Translations under genes and position numbers: made by a program
The notes under the pieces: generated by a model
The model's input: the letters and a program-made list of their open reading frames with translations, nothing else
Databases searched by the model: none
Told to the model about the DNA's origin: nothing
Shown here: positions 25,114 through 33,676 of the stretch, piece after piece
How the letters are laid out: the number at the start of each line of letters is the position of its first letter
Numbering within the stretch: position 1 is the stretch's first letter
Assembly: GCA_002083635.1 (NCBI GenBank)
Contig: MSXP01000005.1
Span: 1 to 64,000, forward strand
Length of the DNA: 64,000 nucleotides
DNA from: Proteobacteria bacterium ST_bin12
GTDB taxonomy: Bacteria > Pseudomonadota > Gammaproteobacteria > Burkholderiales > Methylophilaceae
Direction of reading: 5' to 3'

Positions 25114-26730
25114 ATGTCACAACAATTTGATGTCTTAATTATCGGCAGCGGTTTAGCTGGCCTGACCATGGCTTTACAAGTGGCACATGCAAAACGCGTA
25201 TGTTTAGTGAGTAAACGTGAAATTTCAGACAGCGCCAGCAGCTGGGCGCAAGGTGGCATTGCCGCTGTACTCAATAGTGACGATACAGTTGAAGAACATA
25301 TTCAAGACACCTTAATTGCAGGCGCTGGACTATGTGATTTAGAGGTCACGCGCATGGTCGCCACTCAAGGATTTGAGGCAATCGAGTGGCTGATTAATCA
25401 AGGCGTTGAATTTACGCGCGAGGCTGACAACAGTAACTTTCATTTAACGCGTGAAGGTGGCCACAGCCATAGGCGCGTTGTGCACGTGGCAGATGCAACA
25501 GGCCAAGCAGTACAAAAAACTTTAGCGCAAAAAGTACGTGAACATGCCAATATCACCATATTAGAAAATCACATTGCAGTTGATTTGGTGACTGCAAAGA
25601 AACTGGATAAAAACGCCATTGAAGACCAATGTTTGGGCGCATATATTTTAGATAATAATACTGGGCATGTCATCACGATTGCTGCCGCGCAAACCGTTTT
25701 GGCCACAGGCGGTGCTGGCAAGGTGTACTTATATACCACTAATCCAGATGTGAGCACGGGCGACGGCATCGCCATGGCATGGCGCGCAGGATGCCGCGTA
25801 GCCAATATGGAATTTATTCAGTTTCACCCCACTTGCCTTTATCATCCGCATGCTAAATCTTTTTTAATCAGTGAGGTTGTACGCGGCGAAGGCGGCTTAT
25901 TAAAGCTGCCTGACGGCACACGCTTTATGCCAGAACACGATTCGCGCGAAGAATTAGCGCCCCGCGACGTGGTCGCGCGCGCAATTGATTTTGAAATGAA
26001 AAAACGCGGTTTAGATTGCGTGTATTTAGATATCACGCACAAACCAGCCGCGTTTATTGAAGAACATTTTCCCAATATTTACGCACGGTGCTTAGAGCTT
26101 GGTATTGATATCACCAAACAACCGATTCCCGTTGTGCCAGCCGCGCATTATAGTTGTGGTGGCGTGATGACAGATGCAACTGGCGCGACTGATATCGCGT
26201 GTTTATATGCGATTGGCGAAACGGCTTGTACTGGCTTACACGGCGCAAATCGCTTAGCCAGCAACTCATTATTAGAATGTTTAGTGTTTGGCCAAGCGGC
26301 CGCAAATGCCATTCTAAGCTCGCCTGCCCAAAATTTTCGCCCATTACCTCACTGGGATGAAAGCCGCGTCACCGATGCCGATGAAGAAGTCTTAATCACG
26401 CACACTTGGAATGAATTGCGCCGTTTTATGTGGAATTATGTGGGCATTGTGCGCACCAACAAACGCTTAAGTCGCGCGCTGCATCGCATTCACATGTTGC
26501 GCGATGAAGTGCATGAGTTTTACAGCAATTTCAGGGTCAGCAACGATTTAATTGAATTAAGAAATTTATTGCAAGTAGCTGAATTAATTGTAAAAAGCGC
26601 GATTGAACGCCACGAAAGTCGCGGCTTGCATTATAGTAAAGATTATCCTGAATTATTGGATGAAGCGATTCCCACCGTGCTGGAGCCTTCTAAATATTAC
26701 AGCTTACTAGATAGCAAGCACGGACATTAA
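25114..26730 (+). CDS. nadB: L-aspartate oxidase
   Basis: This 538-residue flavoprotein oxidises L-aspartate to iminoaspartate, the first step of NAD synthesis. The FAD-binding loop is LIIGSGLAGLTMAL; the family motif SSWAQGGIAAVL follows, then HLTREGGHSHRRVVH with active-site residues and PAAHYSCGGVMTDATG and GLHGANRLASNSLLE near the FAD-binding C-terminal region. It is divergent from rpoE. The downstream thermonuclease gene starts close to or at its stop codon. Confidence 0.97.
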   Translation: MSQQFDVLIIGSGLAGLTMALQVAHAKRVCLVSKREISDSASSWAQGGIAAVLNSDDTVEEHIQDTLIAGAGLCDLEVTRMVATQGFEAIEWLINQGVEFTREADNSNFHLTREGGHSHRRVVHVADATGQAVQKTLAQKVREHANITILENHIAVDLVTAKKLDKNAIEDQCLGAYILDNNTGHVITIAAAQTVLATGGAGKVYLYTTNPDVSTGDGIAMAWRAGCRVANMEFIQFHPTCLYHPHAKSFLISEVVRGEGGLLKLPDGTRFMPEHDSREELAPRDVVARAIDFEMKKRGLDCVYLDITHKPAAFIEEHFPNIYARCLELGIDITKQPIPVVPAAHYSCGGVMTDATGATDIACLYAIGETACTGLHGANRLASNSLLECLVFGQAAANAILSSPAQNFRPLPHWDESRVTDADEEVLITHTWNELRRFMWNYVGIVRTNKRLSRALHRIHMLRDEVHEFYSNFRVSNDLIELRNLLQVAELIVKSAIERHESRGLHYSKDYPELLDEAIPTVLEPSKYYSLLDSKHGH

Positions 26731-26731
26731 G

Positions 26732-27214
26732 ATTAGTCACTTTCGTTTTAGAATCTGCGTTATTTTTTGGGTGTTTTTAAGTGTTAACTACCGCGCCCAC
26801 AGTGCAGACTTAACACCTAAAATTACCTACTTTTATGATGGCGACACCGTTAAAATAAAAGATGCTTTTAGCGAATATAAATTACGTTTAACCGATATCG
26901 ATGCGCCTGAGCGAAATCAAATCTACGGAAAAACGGCGCGTCGTGCGCTGATTAATTTATGCGAAAACGCTGATGTGCGCGTTTATGTGATGGGCAAAGA
27001 TCGATACAAACGCAATGTTGGAAAGCTCATTTGTAATAATCAAGACGCCAGTGTTTACATGGTTAAAAACGGTCACGCGTGGTTTAACAAACATTATTCA
27101 ATGGATTACACGTTGGATTTAGCCGAGGAAGAATCTCGCGCTAATCAACTGGGATTATGGAAGCAAAAAAATCCAACACCACCTTGGCTTTGGCGGCAAA
27201 AAAATCCGCATTAG
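26732..27214 (+). CDS. secreted thermonuclease (SNase-like)
   Basis: The catalytic domain is a staphylococcal nuclease OB fold with FYDGDTVKI, LRLTDIDAPERNQIYG and DRYKRNVGKLI, which give the calcium-binding Asp residues and two catalytic Arg; it hydrolyses DNA and RNA. The first ordinary start codon is GTG at 26771, which leaves only MFLSVNYRAHSA ahead of the domain. The frame is open back to 26711, and the upstream codons encode ISHFRFRICVIFWVFLSV, a good signal peptide. The likely start is therefore a rare ATT (26732) or ATC codon, or there is an unrecognised recoding event. It follows nadB directly. Confidence 0.75.
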   Translation: MSHFRFRICVIFWVFLSVNYRAHSADLTPKITYFYDGDTVKIKDAFSEYKLRLTDIDAPERNQIYGKTARRALINLCENADVRVYVMGKDRYKRNVGKLICNNQDASVYMVKNGHAWFNKHYSMDYTLDLAEEESRANQLGLWKQKNPTPPWLWRQKNPH

Positions 27215-27302
27215 CAATTTCAAAAATTAGCCAAATCAAACTTTTGCCACATTTTTAGATTAAAATGTGCGCTTAACTTTTTAAATTTTTCAGGAAATGA
27301 AC

Positions 27303-27782
27303 ATGCAAGTTGCCATGAATACCGTTGTTACCATGACTTATGAACTTAAAAACGCTGATGGCGAAGTGCTGGAATCGAGCGCCGAACCGGTCGCTTATTT
27401 GCATGGCGGTTACGATAATATCTTTCCAAAAGTAGAAGAAGCAATGCACGGCAAAAACGTCGGCGACGTCGTTGAAGTGAGCTTAGAACCAGTCGATGGC
27501 TTTGGCGAATATGATGAAGAGTTGGTGCAAATCGAACCAGCAAGCGCTTTTCCAGCAGCCGAATTAAAAGTAGGTATGCAATTTGAAGGTGAAGACGATA
27601 CAGGCGAAGTGATTTTATACACAGTCACCGAAATCGCTGATGGCAAAGTCGTGGTCGATGGCAATCATCCTTGGGCAGGCGAGCGTTTATTATTTAAAGC
27701 AACAATCACAGAAGTGCGTAGCGCCAGCAAAGAAGAAGTTTCGCACAGCCATGTGCATGGCGCAGGTGGGCATCACCACTAA
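27303..27782 (+). CDS. slyD: FKBP-type peptidyl-prolyl isomerase SlyD
   Basis: This 159-residue cytoplasmic isomerase and metallochaperone-type protein has the SlyD layout. The FKBP half-domain begins VVTMTYELKNADGEVLE, the insert-in-flap domain carries DGFGEYDEELV, and VDGNHPWAGERLLF closes the fold. A short His-rich tail (SHSHVHGAGGHHH) suits nickel or zinc binding but is shorter than in E. coli. I use the ATG at 27303 because AGGA lies 7 bases before it. The ATG at 27297 is one base from AGGA, too close. Confidence 0.95.
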   Translation: MQVAMNTVVTMTYELKNADGEVLESSAEPVAYLHGGYDNIFPKVEEAMHGKNVGDVVEVSLEPVDGFGEYDEELVQIEPASAFPAAELKVGMQFEGEDDTGEVILYTVTEIADGKVVVDGNHPWAGERLLFKATITEVRSASKEEVSHSHVHGAGGHHH

Positions 27783-27801
27783 ATTATTTTAATAGTTATT
27801 C

Positions 27802-28533
27802 ATGAAACTACTTATTAACTGCATGGAATGCTTTAAGGAATTAGGCATTCCTACTAATGAGTTTACTAAAGTAGAGTTTCAAGAGAGCAATTGTTATCAA
27901 ATAACTTGTTCTAGAAACCACAAAAGTACCACTTGCTTGCAAGAGCAAAAGTTTGAAATTTTGTTTGAAATTGGAGCACACGCAATACTAGATGGATATT
28001 ATCGAGAAGCAGTACTGTCCTTTACTTCAAGCTTAGAAAGATTTTATGAGTTCGCAATTAGAATTTTTCTTGAAAAGAGCTCTGCATCTGAAAAGTTATT
28101 CAACGATTGCTGGCGTGGTGTATCGTCACAATCTGAAAGACAGCTTGGTGCTTTCATTTTTTTATGGGCAAACAACTTAGATGAAATGCCAATTTTATTA
28201 AATGAAAAAGAAATAAAATTCAGAAATAAGGTTATACATCAAGGCTACATCCCCTCGAGGATTGAAGCTATTGATTTCGGCAACAAGGTTCTCAGCACTC
28301 TCAACCCAAAAATCAATAAATTAAATCAATTATTTCCAGAAGAAATTAGAAAAATTGTTTTTAGTCATTTACAAAATTCTAGAAAAAACTCAAGTCACGA
28401 CAACATTTCGACAATGTCGATTAGTACAATATTGAGTAGAAATTGCTTGGATGAAAATCAGAAAGACAACTCTCTTGAACAACATCTAGTAAAATTAGAT
28501 CAACTAAGAAACGTAATGGGGATTTTTCCTTAA
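27802..28533 (+). CDS. putative HEPN-like protein with zinc-ribbon-like N-terminus
   Basis: This 243-residue soluble protein is not one I recognise as a named family. The first 45 residues have Cys7-x2-Cys10 and Cys31-x4-Cys36 with His40 and Cys45, which resembles a zinc ribbon. The rest is helical, with a long helix SFTSSLERFYEFAIRIFL and then FRNKVIHQGY, where Arg141-Asn-x3-His146 matches the R-x4-H active-site motif of HEPN-domain RNases and toxins. The gene is visibly AT-richer than its neighbours, has no clear ribosome binding site, and sits alone between slyD and mutS, with its stop codon overlapping that of mutS. Signs point to an accessory, possibly defence-related gene. Confidence 0.6.
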   Translation: MKLLINCMECFKELGIPTNEFTKVEFQESNCYQITCSRNHKSTTCLQEQKFEILFEIGAHAILDGYYREAVLSFTSSLERFYEFAIRIFLEKSSASEKLFNDCWRGVSSQSERQLGAFIFLWANNLDEMPILLNEKEIKFRNKVIHQGYIPSRIEAIDFGNKVLSTLNPKINKLNQLFPEEIRKIVFSHLQNSRKNSSHDNISTMSISTILSRNCLDENQKDNSLEQHLVKLDQLRNVMGIFP

Positions 28534-31118
28534 ACTATCTTTTTTAATTTATACAATAAATCTAACGCTTCTCTAGGTGTTAAGTCATCGGGCTGAATCG
28601 CTTCTACAGCATCAATTAATGGGTGAGATGGCAAAGGCCCTGCTTCAATTTCGTTAATAAACATATCCGGTTGCTGGGTATTTTGCGCAATCTGATTATT
28701 CTCTAATTGCGTTAATTTTCGTTTCGCAATCGCCACCACCGCTTTAGGAATTCCCGCTAATTGCGCTACTTGAATGCCGTAACTCATTTGCGCCGCGCCC
28801 TCTTCTACCTTGTGCATAAACACGATAGACTTATTATCACCTTGGCCATGCTCAACCGCATCCAAATGCACATTCGCGGCTTGTTTTGCTTCATCTACAA
28901 TCCGCGTTAACTCAAAATAATGCGTGGCAAATAAGGTGTAACTTTTATTCTTTTCCAGTAATTGTTTTGCGACTGCCCAAGCCAAACTTAATCCATCGAA
29001 CGTAGAAGTGCCGCGCCCAATTTCATCTAACAAGACCAAACTTTTATCGGTGGCATTATGCAAAATGTTGGCGGTTTCGGTCATTTCCACCATAAAGGTC
29101 GAGCGACCACCTGCTAAATCGTCCGAAGCGCCAATTCGCGTAAAGATACGATCAATTTCGCCGATTTTAGCGACATTTGCTGGCACAAAGCAACCGCAAT
29201 GCGCCAATAATACAATTAAAGCTGTTTGCCGCATAAAAGTCGATTTACCGCCCATATTCGGTCCTGTAATCAACAATAATTGGCGATATGGATTGAGCAA
29301 CACATCGTTGGCAATAAACGGCTGGCCGTTATTGGCTACCGAAATACTCTCTACAACCGGATGTCGTCCAGCGATGATTTCAATGACTGCTGTTTGCGTG
29401 AATTGTGGTTGAACATAATCCAAGCTTTCCGCACGTTCTGCAAAACAACATAGAACGTCTAAACTAGCCACCGCGCCGCTATTGATTTGCAAAGCCCCCA
29501 CAAATGGAATCAACGCATCTAACACTTGTTCATACAACATTTTCTCGCGCGCCAACGCACGGTCGTTTGCACTTAACACTTTATCTTCAAAGGTTTTTAA
29601 TTCTGGCGTAATAAAGCGTTCAGCATTTTTAAGTGTTTGGCGGCGACGATATTCTGGTGGCGCGTTTTCGGCTTGCGCGCGGCTGATTTCAATATAAAAA
29701 CCATGTACGCTGTTGTATTCTACTTTTAGGTTTTGCAAACCCGTGCGCGCTTTTTCGGCCGCTTCAAATTGCAATAAAAAATCGCCATGATTGGTCTGCA
29801 AACTACGCAACTCATCTAATTCTGCATCAAATCCATCCGCAATCACGCCACCTTCGCGCAACAATGCAGACGGCTCTGGCTGAATCGCTTTGCTCAACAA
29901 ATCAACAACTGCCAAAGGCGCTTGCAAATTGGCGGCTAACGTTTCCAGCAAAATAGTTTTGCTGGAAAGTAATTGATTTTGTAGCATGGGCAATTGCAAC
30001 AAACTGGAAGCCAAACCTGATAAATCGCGCGGCCTAGCAGTTTTTAGTGCAATGCGCGTCGTGATGCGCTCAATATCGCCAATTGCTTTTAACTTAACCC
30101 TCAAATCTTGGTAATTTTTTGTGATTATCAATTCTGCAACGGCATCATGGCGTTTGATAATCAAGTTTTTATCACGCAACGGATGATGTAACCAATGCCG
30201 CAATAAGCGCGCCCCCATGGCGGTTTGCGTGGTATTTAATAGCGAATATAAAGTCGGGGATGCATCACCGCGCAAAGTCAAATCAATTTCTAAATTACGC
30301 CGCGTTGCCGCATCTAGCTGAATCGTTTCAGAAGTAGACTCCACACTAATGGTGTGAATATGCGGCAGTGCGGCGCGCTGCGTATGCTTCACATAATCCA
30401 ACAAAGCGCCTGCTGCGCTAATCGCGGGTTTCAAATCCGCACAACCAAACCCATTTAAATCGCGTGTATTTAATTGCTTGGTTAGGCTGGTGATTGCGCT
30501 ATCAAAATCAAACTGCCAACTGCTTAGCCGTTTTTTAGGCGCTTTTTGTTGGTTAAGTATTGCTATTTGCGCTTCAAATCGTGCGTTATCTTCATACACA
30601 ATCTCAGCAGGATTAATACGCGCAAGCTCTTGCGATAGTTGCCCAAAGGCGATTTCGCTCAAAATAAATGCGCCAGAAGCTAAATTTAATTGCGCCAAAC
30701 CAATTAGCCCGTCACCAAAACAAATACTAAGCAAAACATTGTCGCGTGTTTCATCTAGTAAAGCAGTATCGGTTAAAGTGCCGGGCGTCAAAATACGCGT
30801 TACAGCACGCTCGACTGGGCCTTTAGAAGTTGCAGGATCGCCAATTTGCTCACAAATCGCTACAGCTTCACCCATTTTGGCCAGCTTGGCTAAGTATTGC
30901 TCAGCCGCGTGATAAGGCACGCCCGCCATTTTAATCGGCTCACCATTGCTGGAACCGCGCCGCGTCAATGTAATACCCAATAATCGCGATGCTTTTTCAG
31001 CATCTTCAAAAAACAATTCGTAAAAATCACCCATGCGATAAAACAACAGCATATCGGGATGCTGCGCCTTTAAAGCCAAATACTGGCGCATCATTGGAGT
31101 ATGATTATTAGATTCCAT
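28530..31118 (-). CDS. mutS: DNA mismatch repair protein MutS
   Basis: This 862-residue protein has the full domain set. The mismatch-binding domain starts with HTPMMRQYLALKAQHPDMLLFYRMGDFYELF, in which the Phe-x-Glu wedge is DFYELF. The connector, lever and clamp domains follow, and the ABC-type ATPase carries GPNMGGKSTFMRQ (Walker A) and LLDEIGRGTSTFDG (Walker B and signature). The last residues are the helix-turn-helix dimerisation part. Its TAA shares the palindrome TTAA with the stop of the convergent upstream gene. Confidence 0.98.
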   Translation of the reverse strand: MESNNHTPMMRQYLALKAQHPDMLLFYRMGDFYELFFEDAEKASRLLGITLTRRGSSNGEPIKMAGVPYHAAEQYLAKLAKMGEAVAICEQIGDPATSKGPVERAVTRILTPGTLTDTALLDETRDNVLLSICFGDGLIGLAQLNLASGAFILSEIAFGQLSQELARINPAEIVYEDNARFEAQIAILNQQKAPKKRLSSWQFDFDSAITSLTKQLNTRDLNGFGCADLKPAISAAGALLDYVKHTQRAALPHIHTISVESTSETIQLDAATRRNLEIDLTLRGDASPTLYSLLNTTQTAMGARLLRHWLHHPLRDKNLIIKRHDAVAELIITKNYQDLRVKLKAIGDIERITTRIALKTARPRDLSGLASSLLQLPMLQNQLLSSKTILLETLAANLQAPLAVVDLLSKAIQPEPSALLREGGVIADGFDAELDELRSLQTNHGDFLLQFEAAEKARTGLQNLKVEYNSVHGFYIEISRAQAENAPPEYRRRQTLKNAERFITPELKTFEDKVLSANDRALAREKMLYEQVLDALIPFVGALQINSGAVASLDVLCCFAERAESLDYVQPQFTQTAVIEIIAGRHPVVESISVANNGQPFIANDVLLNPYRQLLLITGPNMGGKSTFMRQTALIVLLAHCGCFVPANVAKIGEIDRIFTRIGASDDLAGGRSTFMVEMTETANILHNATDKSLVLLDEIGRGTSTFDGLSLAWAVAKQLLEKNKSYTLFATHYFELTRIVDEAKQAANVHLDAVEHGQGDNKSIVFMHKVEEGAAQMSYGIQVAQLAGIPKAVVAIAKRKLTQLENNQIAQNTQQPDMFINEIEAGPLPSHPLIDAVEAIQPDDLTPREALDLLYKLKKIV

Positions 31119-31594
31119 AAATAATATTATAAGTGATTGTTATTACTAGGTTTATTGAATAAAACAAACTACTAAGTGAGTCCATTTGACCACATCTGAA
31201 TCTATGTAAACACATTGATATGTAGCTCAATCAAAACTTAAGTCTTGCGACTGAAATTAAATGAAAAACCAGTTGCAATTGATAACAGAAAATTGATTTT
31301 TAAAAATAATACCACGTTGAAGCCCCATGTTATTCTTAATATGGTCACAGAGACGCCCACACAGACGATGGCGTCAAAATATCTAAAATCAAAAAAATTA
31401 TTTAATTCAAAGAATAGCTTAAAGTGTTAGTGTAATTAAAGCGAAGATAGATAACTTATTTGGTAATACAAGTACTGTCGTAGCTCGCAATAAGGGCTAG
31501 TTTAATGATTAATGTCGCTCGTTTTGAATATAACAATAAATAAGCTTCTTGTAGGGGAAACTTAGTAATGGCTTTGCAAGAATAAGTCCTTAGT
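31119..31594. other. gene-poor AT-rich stretch
   Basis: About 475 bases without a gene I can support. A 61-codon plus-strand frame at 31245-31430 has no ribosome binding site and an unremarkable composition, so I do not call it. No tRNA, repeat array or strong hairpin is visible. It may be the remains of decayed accessory DNA next to mutS. Confidence 0.5.
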
Positions 31595-31834
31595 TTATTT
31601 TCTCTTTTTGTTATTTTCTTTTTCTTTAATTTCGACCATTCTTTTACGCCAATCAGCAAGCTCAACATCTTCAACTTCTAACTGTATTGCAATAGCTTCT
31701 AAGGTGAGTAATTTTTCATCAGCGAGTTTTTGCATCAACTTACTTCCCATTCGGCTTAATAATCTATCTTTTTCATCATCACTTAGATTTTTAGCATTAT
31801 TTAAGTAGCTTTCGTTTGGAACTTTAATTTTCAT
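31595..31834 (-). CDS. small hypothetical charged protein
   Basis: This 79-residue protein is rich in Lys and Glu and predicted to be helical, with MGSKLMQKLADEKLLTLEAIA followed by QLEVEDVELADWRKRM and a very basic tail ending in NNKKRK. An excellent ribosome binding site (AGGAGAGA) precedes the ATG, which argues that it is real. The middle part could be a small helix-turn-helix, but this is only a guess. No partner gene is adjacent; the PEP-CTERM gene lies upstream beyond a terminator. Confidence 0.55.
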   Translation of the reverse strand: MKIKVPNESYLNNAKNLSDDEKDRLLSRMGSKLMQKLADEKLLTLEAIAIQLEVEDVELADWRKRMVEIKEKENNKKRK

Positions 31835-31947
31835 TAATCTCTCCTTTTATGAATTTTTTTAGAGTATAGATTGATGTTTACTAACGGTGTGTGACACTTT
31901 TGTGAAAATTACTTAAGCTAATATTGATGTAATGTTGAATGTACTCA

Positions 31948-31965
31948 GGCTAAATGAGTTTAGCC
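31948..31965. other. 7-bp hairpin GGCTAAA-TGAG-TTTAGCC
   Basis: A perfect stem-loop immediately beside the terminator of the PEP-CTERM gene, in the leader or promoter region of the small gene at 31595-31834. It could be a second terminator hairpin or a regulator site. Confidence 0.35.
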
Positions 31966-31968
31966 AAT

Positions 31969-31998
31969 AAAAAAGCCTGCAATTGCAGGCCTTTTTAT
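31969..31998. terminator. bidirectional terminator after the PEP-CTERM gene
   Basis: The palindrome GCCTGCAATTGCAGGC (31975-31990) is flanked by an A run on the left and a T run on the right, so it can terminate transcription on both strands. It lies 24 bases past the stop codon of the PEP-CTERM gene. Confidence 0.8.
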
Positions 31999-32021
31999 TA
32001 ACGTTTGCAAATAAGTTATGC

Positions 32022-33548
32022 TTATTTTTTACGTCGATTAGCACCAAAACCAACCAAACCTAAACCTGCAATTAACAAGGCATAAGTTTCCGGCTCTGGA
32101 ACTGGAGCTAGGTTGTAAACTGTTGTTGTATTTGAACCTTCATTCGAAATCGCCAAGTAGTAATCGCCATTTAATATAAAGGCCTCTAATCCCTCTGGCG
32201 CTGTGTCACCCGCCGTTACAATAAAATCAATAAAACTTGCATTGGCTGGGTTGGTAATATCAAAAATACCAATAGCGGCTTGGGTGGTGCGCTCTAATCC
32301 AATCAGCGCGAAAGTTTTGCCACCTAAAGTGATTAACTCAACACCTTCCGGCTCTACACCTCTATCAGCACTTCTACCATCATCGTAAATGCCCAGACTT
32401 GCTGCTGCTTTGTCTAAGATATCACCGCTATCATAAACAAGATTACCGTCTGCATCTCGAATAGAAAAAGAGCGAGTACCTGCTGCAAATAAATCGCCCG
32501 GAGATGACTCTGTGTTTAGTACACGTAAACGTCTTAAATCACCTGTTTCACCAAATTCGTTTGCACGTGTGCGGTCACCATCATCGCCACGGAAGTCACC
32601 CTCATTCGCTGTAACAATAAAAGTACTGCCGTCAACATCGTAAGCCGCAATGCCATCTGGTTGGTATAGGCCTTTTACATTAACAGAAGCAAAATTGATG
32701 ATACCGTTATCATTCGCATCAATTGTGTTACCTGGCAGGCTAAAATCTTTTGCGCCCAAACCTACAATTTTTTCAAACGAATTGGTGTTTAAATCTAAAA
32801 TACCAATTGAATTCGCCTCTTGCAAAGTCACATAAGCTTTAGTACCAGCTGCGTTTACCGCAATATATTCTGGCTCAAAATCCATACCTGTATTAGTGCG
32901 GATATTGCTACCTGTTGTCGGCACACCATCAAAACCTGCTGTTGCCGTAAGGGTACGTGTCGCAACATCAATAATACTTACACTACCAGCTGGATCATTA
33001 GCCGCTGGACCAAATGTTCTAGGAAAGCCGCTATTTGTTGCCGCGCCATATACAGCTGGCGTGCCTTCGTTAGCGACTAATATCTTGCTGCCATCTGGTG
33101 TAAATGTCAGCATGTCAGGCAAGGCACCTACCGTAATTGAGTTAACACCAGCACTTAAACTTCTGGTAGCTGTATCGTAAAAACGTACCGTACCTGCATT
33201 GGTAATTGTGTTAGATTCAATTGCAAAAGCGGCCAAACCATTATGAATTGCCACACTGTTAATATTTCCAAACTCAGTGGTATTAATGTGCTGAATCAGG
33301 CTGCCATCAGTGGCGTTTAGCACATCCACACCTAGCACGCCTGCCACCCATAAAGAATTGGTCGTGCTATCAAACGCGACAATTTCAGATAAAAAATTGT
33401 TCACGCCGTTTTCATCGTGATTGAATGTCCACGCTTTGGTAAGACCATCAAACGTGTTGTCAGCAAATGCAATTGCTGGGGTTAATAATGCGGCAGCTAG
33501 CACCGCGATTAATTTTTTATGCATTGAATTTTGAGTTGAATTCTTCAT
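32022..33548 (-). CDS. PEP-CTERM sorted choice-of-anchor I protein
   Basis: This 508-residue exported protein has a signal peptide (LIAVLAAALLTPAIAFA) and a beta-propeller-like body of the choice-of-anchor I type, with repeats such as LTFTPDGSKILVANEGTP and DFEPEYIAVNAAGTKAYV. It ends with the PEP-CTERM sorting signal: VPEPETYALLIAGLGLVGFG then RRKK. It is the natural candidate substrate of the exosortase B encoded 14 kb upstream. A perfect 7-bp hairpin (33570-33588) lies in its leader, and a bidirectional terminator follows. It is 128 bases beyond the end of the glycosyltransferase run and may have its own promoter. The ligand or role is not known. Confidence 0.9.
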   Translation of the reverse strand: MKNSTQNSMHKKLIAVLAAALLTPAIAFADNTFDGLTKAWTFNHDENGVNNFLSEIVAFDSTTNSLWVAGVLGVDVLNATDGSLIQHINTTEFGNINSVAIHNGLAAFAIESNTITNAGTVRFYDTATRSLSAGVNSITVGALPDMLTFTPDGSKILVANEGTPAVYGAATNSGFPRTFGPAANDPAGSVSIIDVATRTLTATAGFDGVPTTGSNIRTNTGMDFEPEYIAVNAAGTKAYVTLQEANSIGILDLNTNSFEKIVGLGAKDFSLPGNTIDANDNGIINFASVNVKGLYQPDGIAAYDVDGSTFIVTANEGDFRGDDGDRTRANEFGETGDLRRLRVLNTESSPGDLFAAGTRSFSIRDADGNLVYDSGDILDKAAASLGIYDDGRSADRGVEPEGVELITLGGKTFALIGLERTTQAAIGIFDITNPANASFIDFIVTAGDTAPEGLEAFILNGDYYLAISNEGSNTTTVYNLAPVPEPETYALLIAGLGLVGFGANRRKK

Positions 33549-33569
33549 GACTTAATCCATTAACTAAAT

Positions 33570-33588
33570 AAGTGAGTAAATCTCACTT
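33570..33588. other. leader hairpin upstream of the PEP-CTERM gene
   Basis: AAGTGAG (33570-33576), five-base loop, CTCACTT (33582-33588), 22 bases before the start codon. It could be an operator or an mRNA hairpin. No sigma-54 site of the kind reported for other PEP-CTERM genes could be aligned here. Confidence 0.35.
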
Positions 33589-33676
33589 TTGCATTGGTAG
33601 ATTAATGTCAGTAGATTGCAATAGCGTGAATCGGTATAGTCCTAGCAGGATATTTTTTGCATATTGTTAATACAAG

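Noticed and set aside
31245..31430. 61-codon plus-strand reading frame
   Set aside because: No ribosome binding site, no recognisable domain and AT-rich random-looking composition.
31456..31674. 72-codon minus-strand frame overlapping the small gene at 31595-31834
   Set aside because: Out of frame with a better supported gene that has a strong ribosome binding site.
33549..33676. Sigma-54 promoter for the PEP-CTERM gene
   Set aside because: The closest match (CACG-CTA-TTGCA) lacks the GG and has the wrong spacing.
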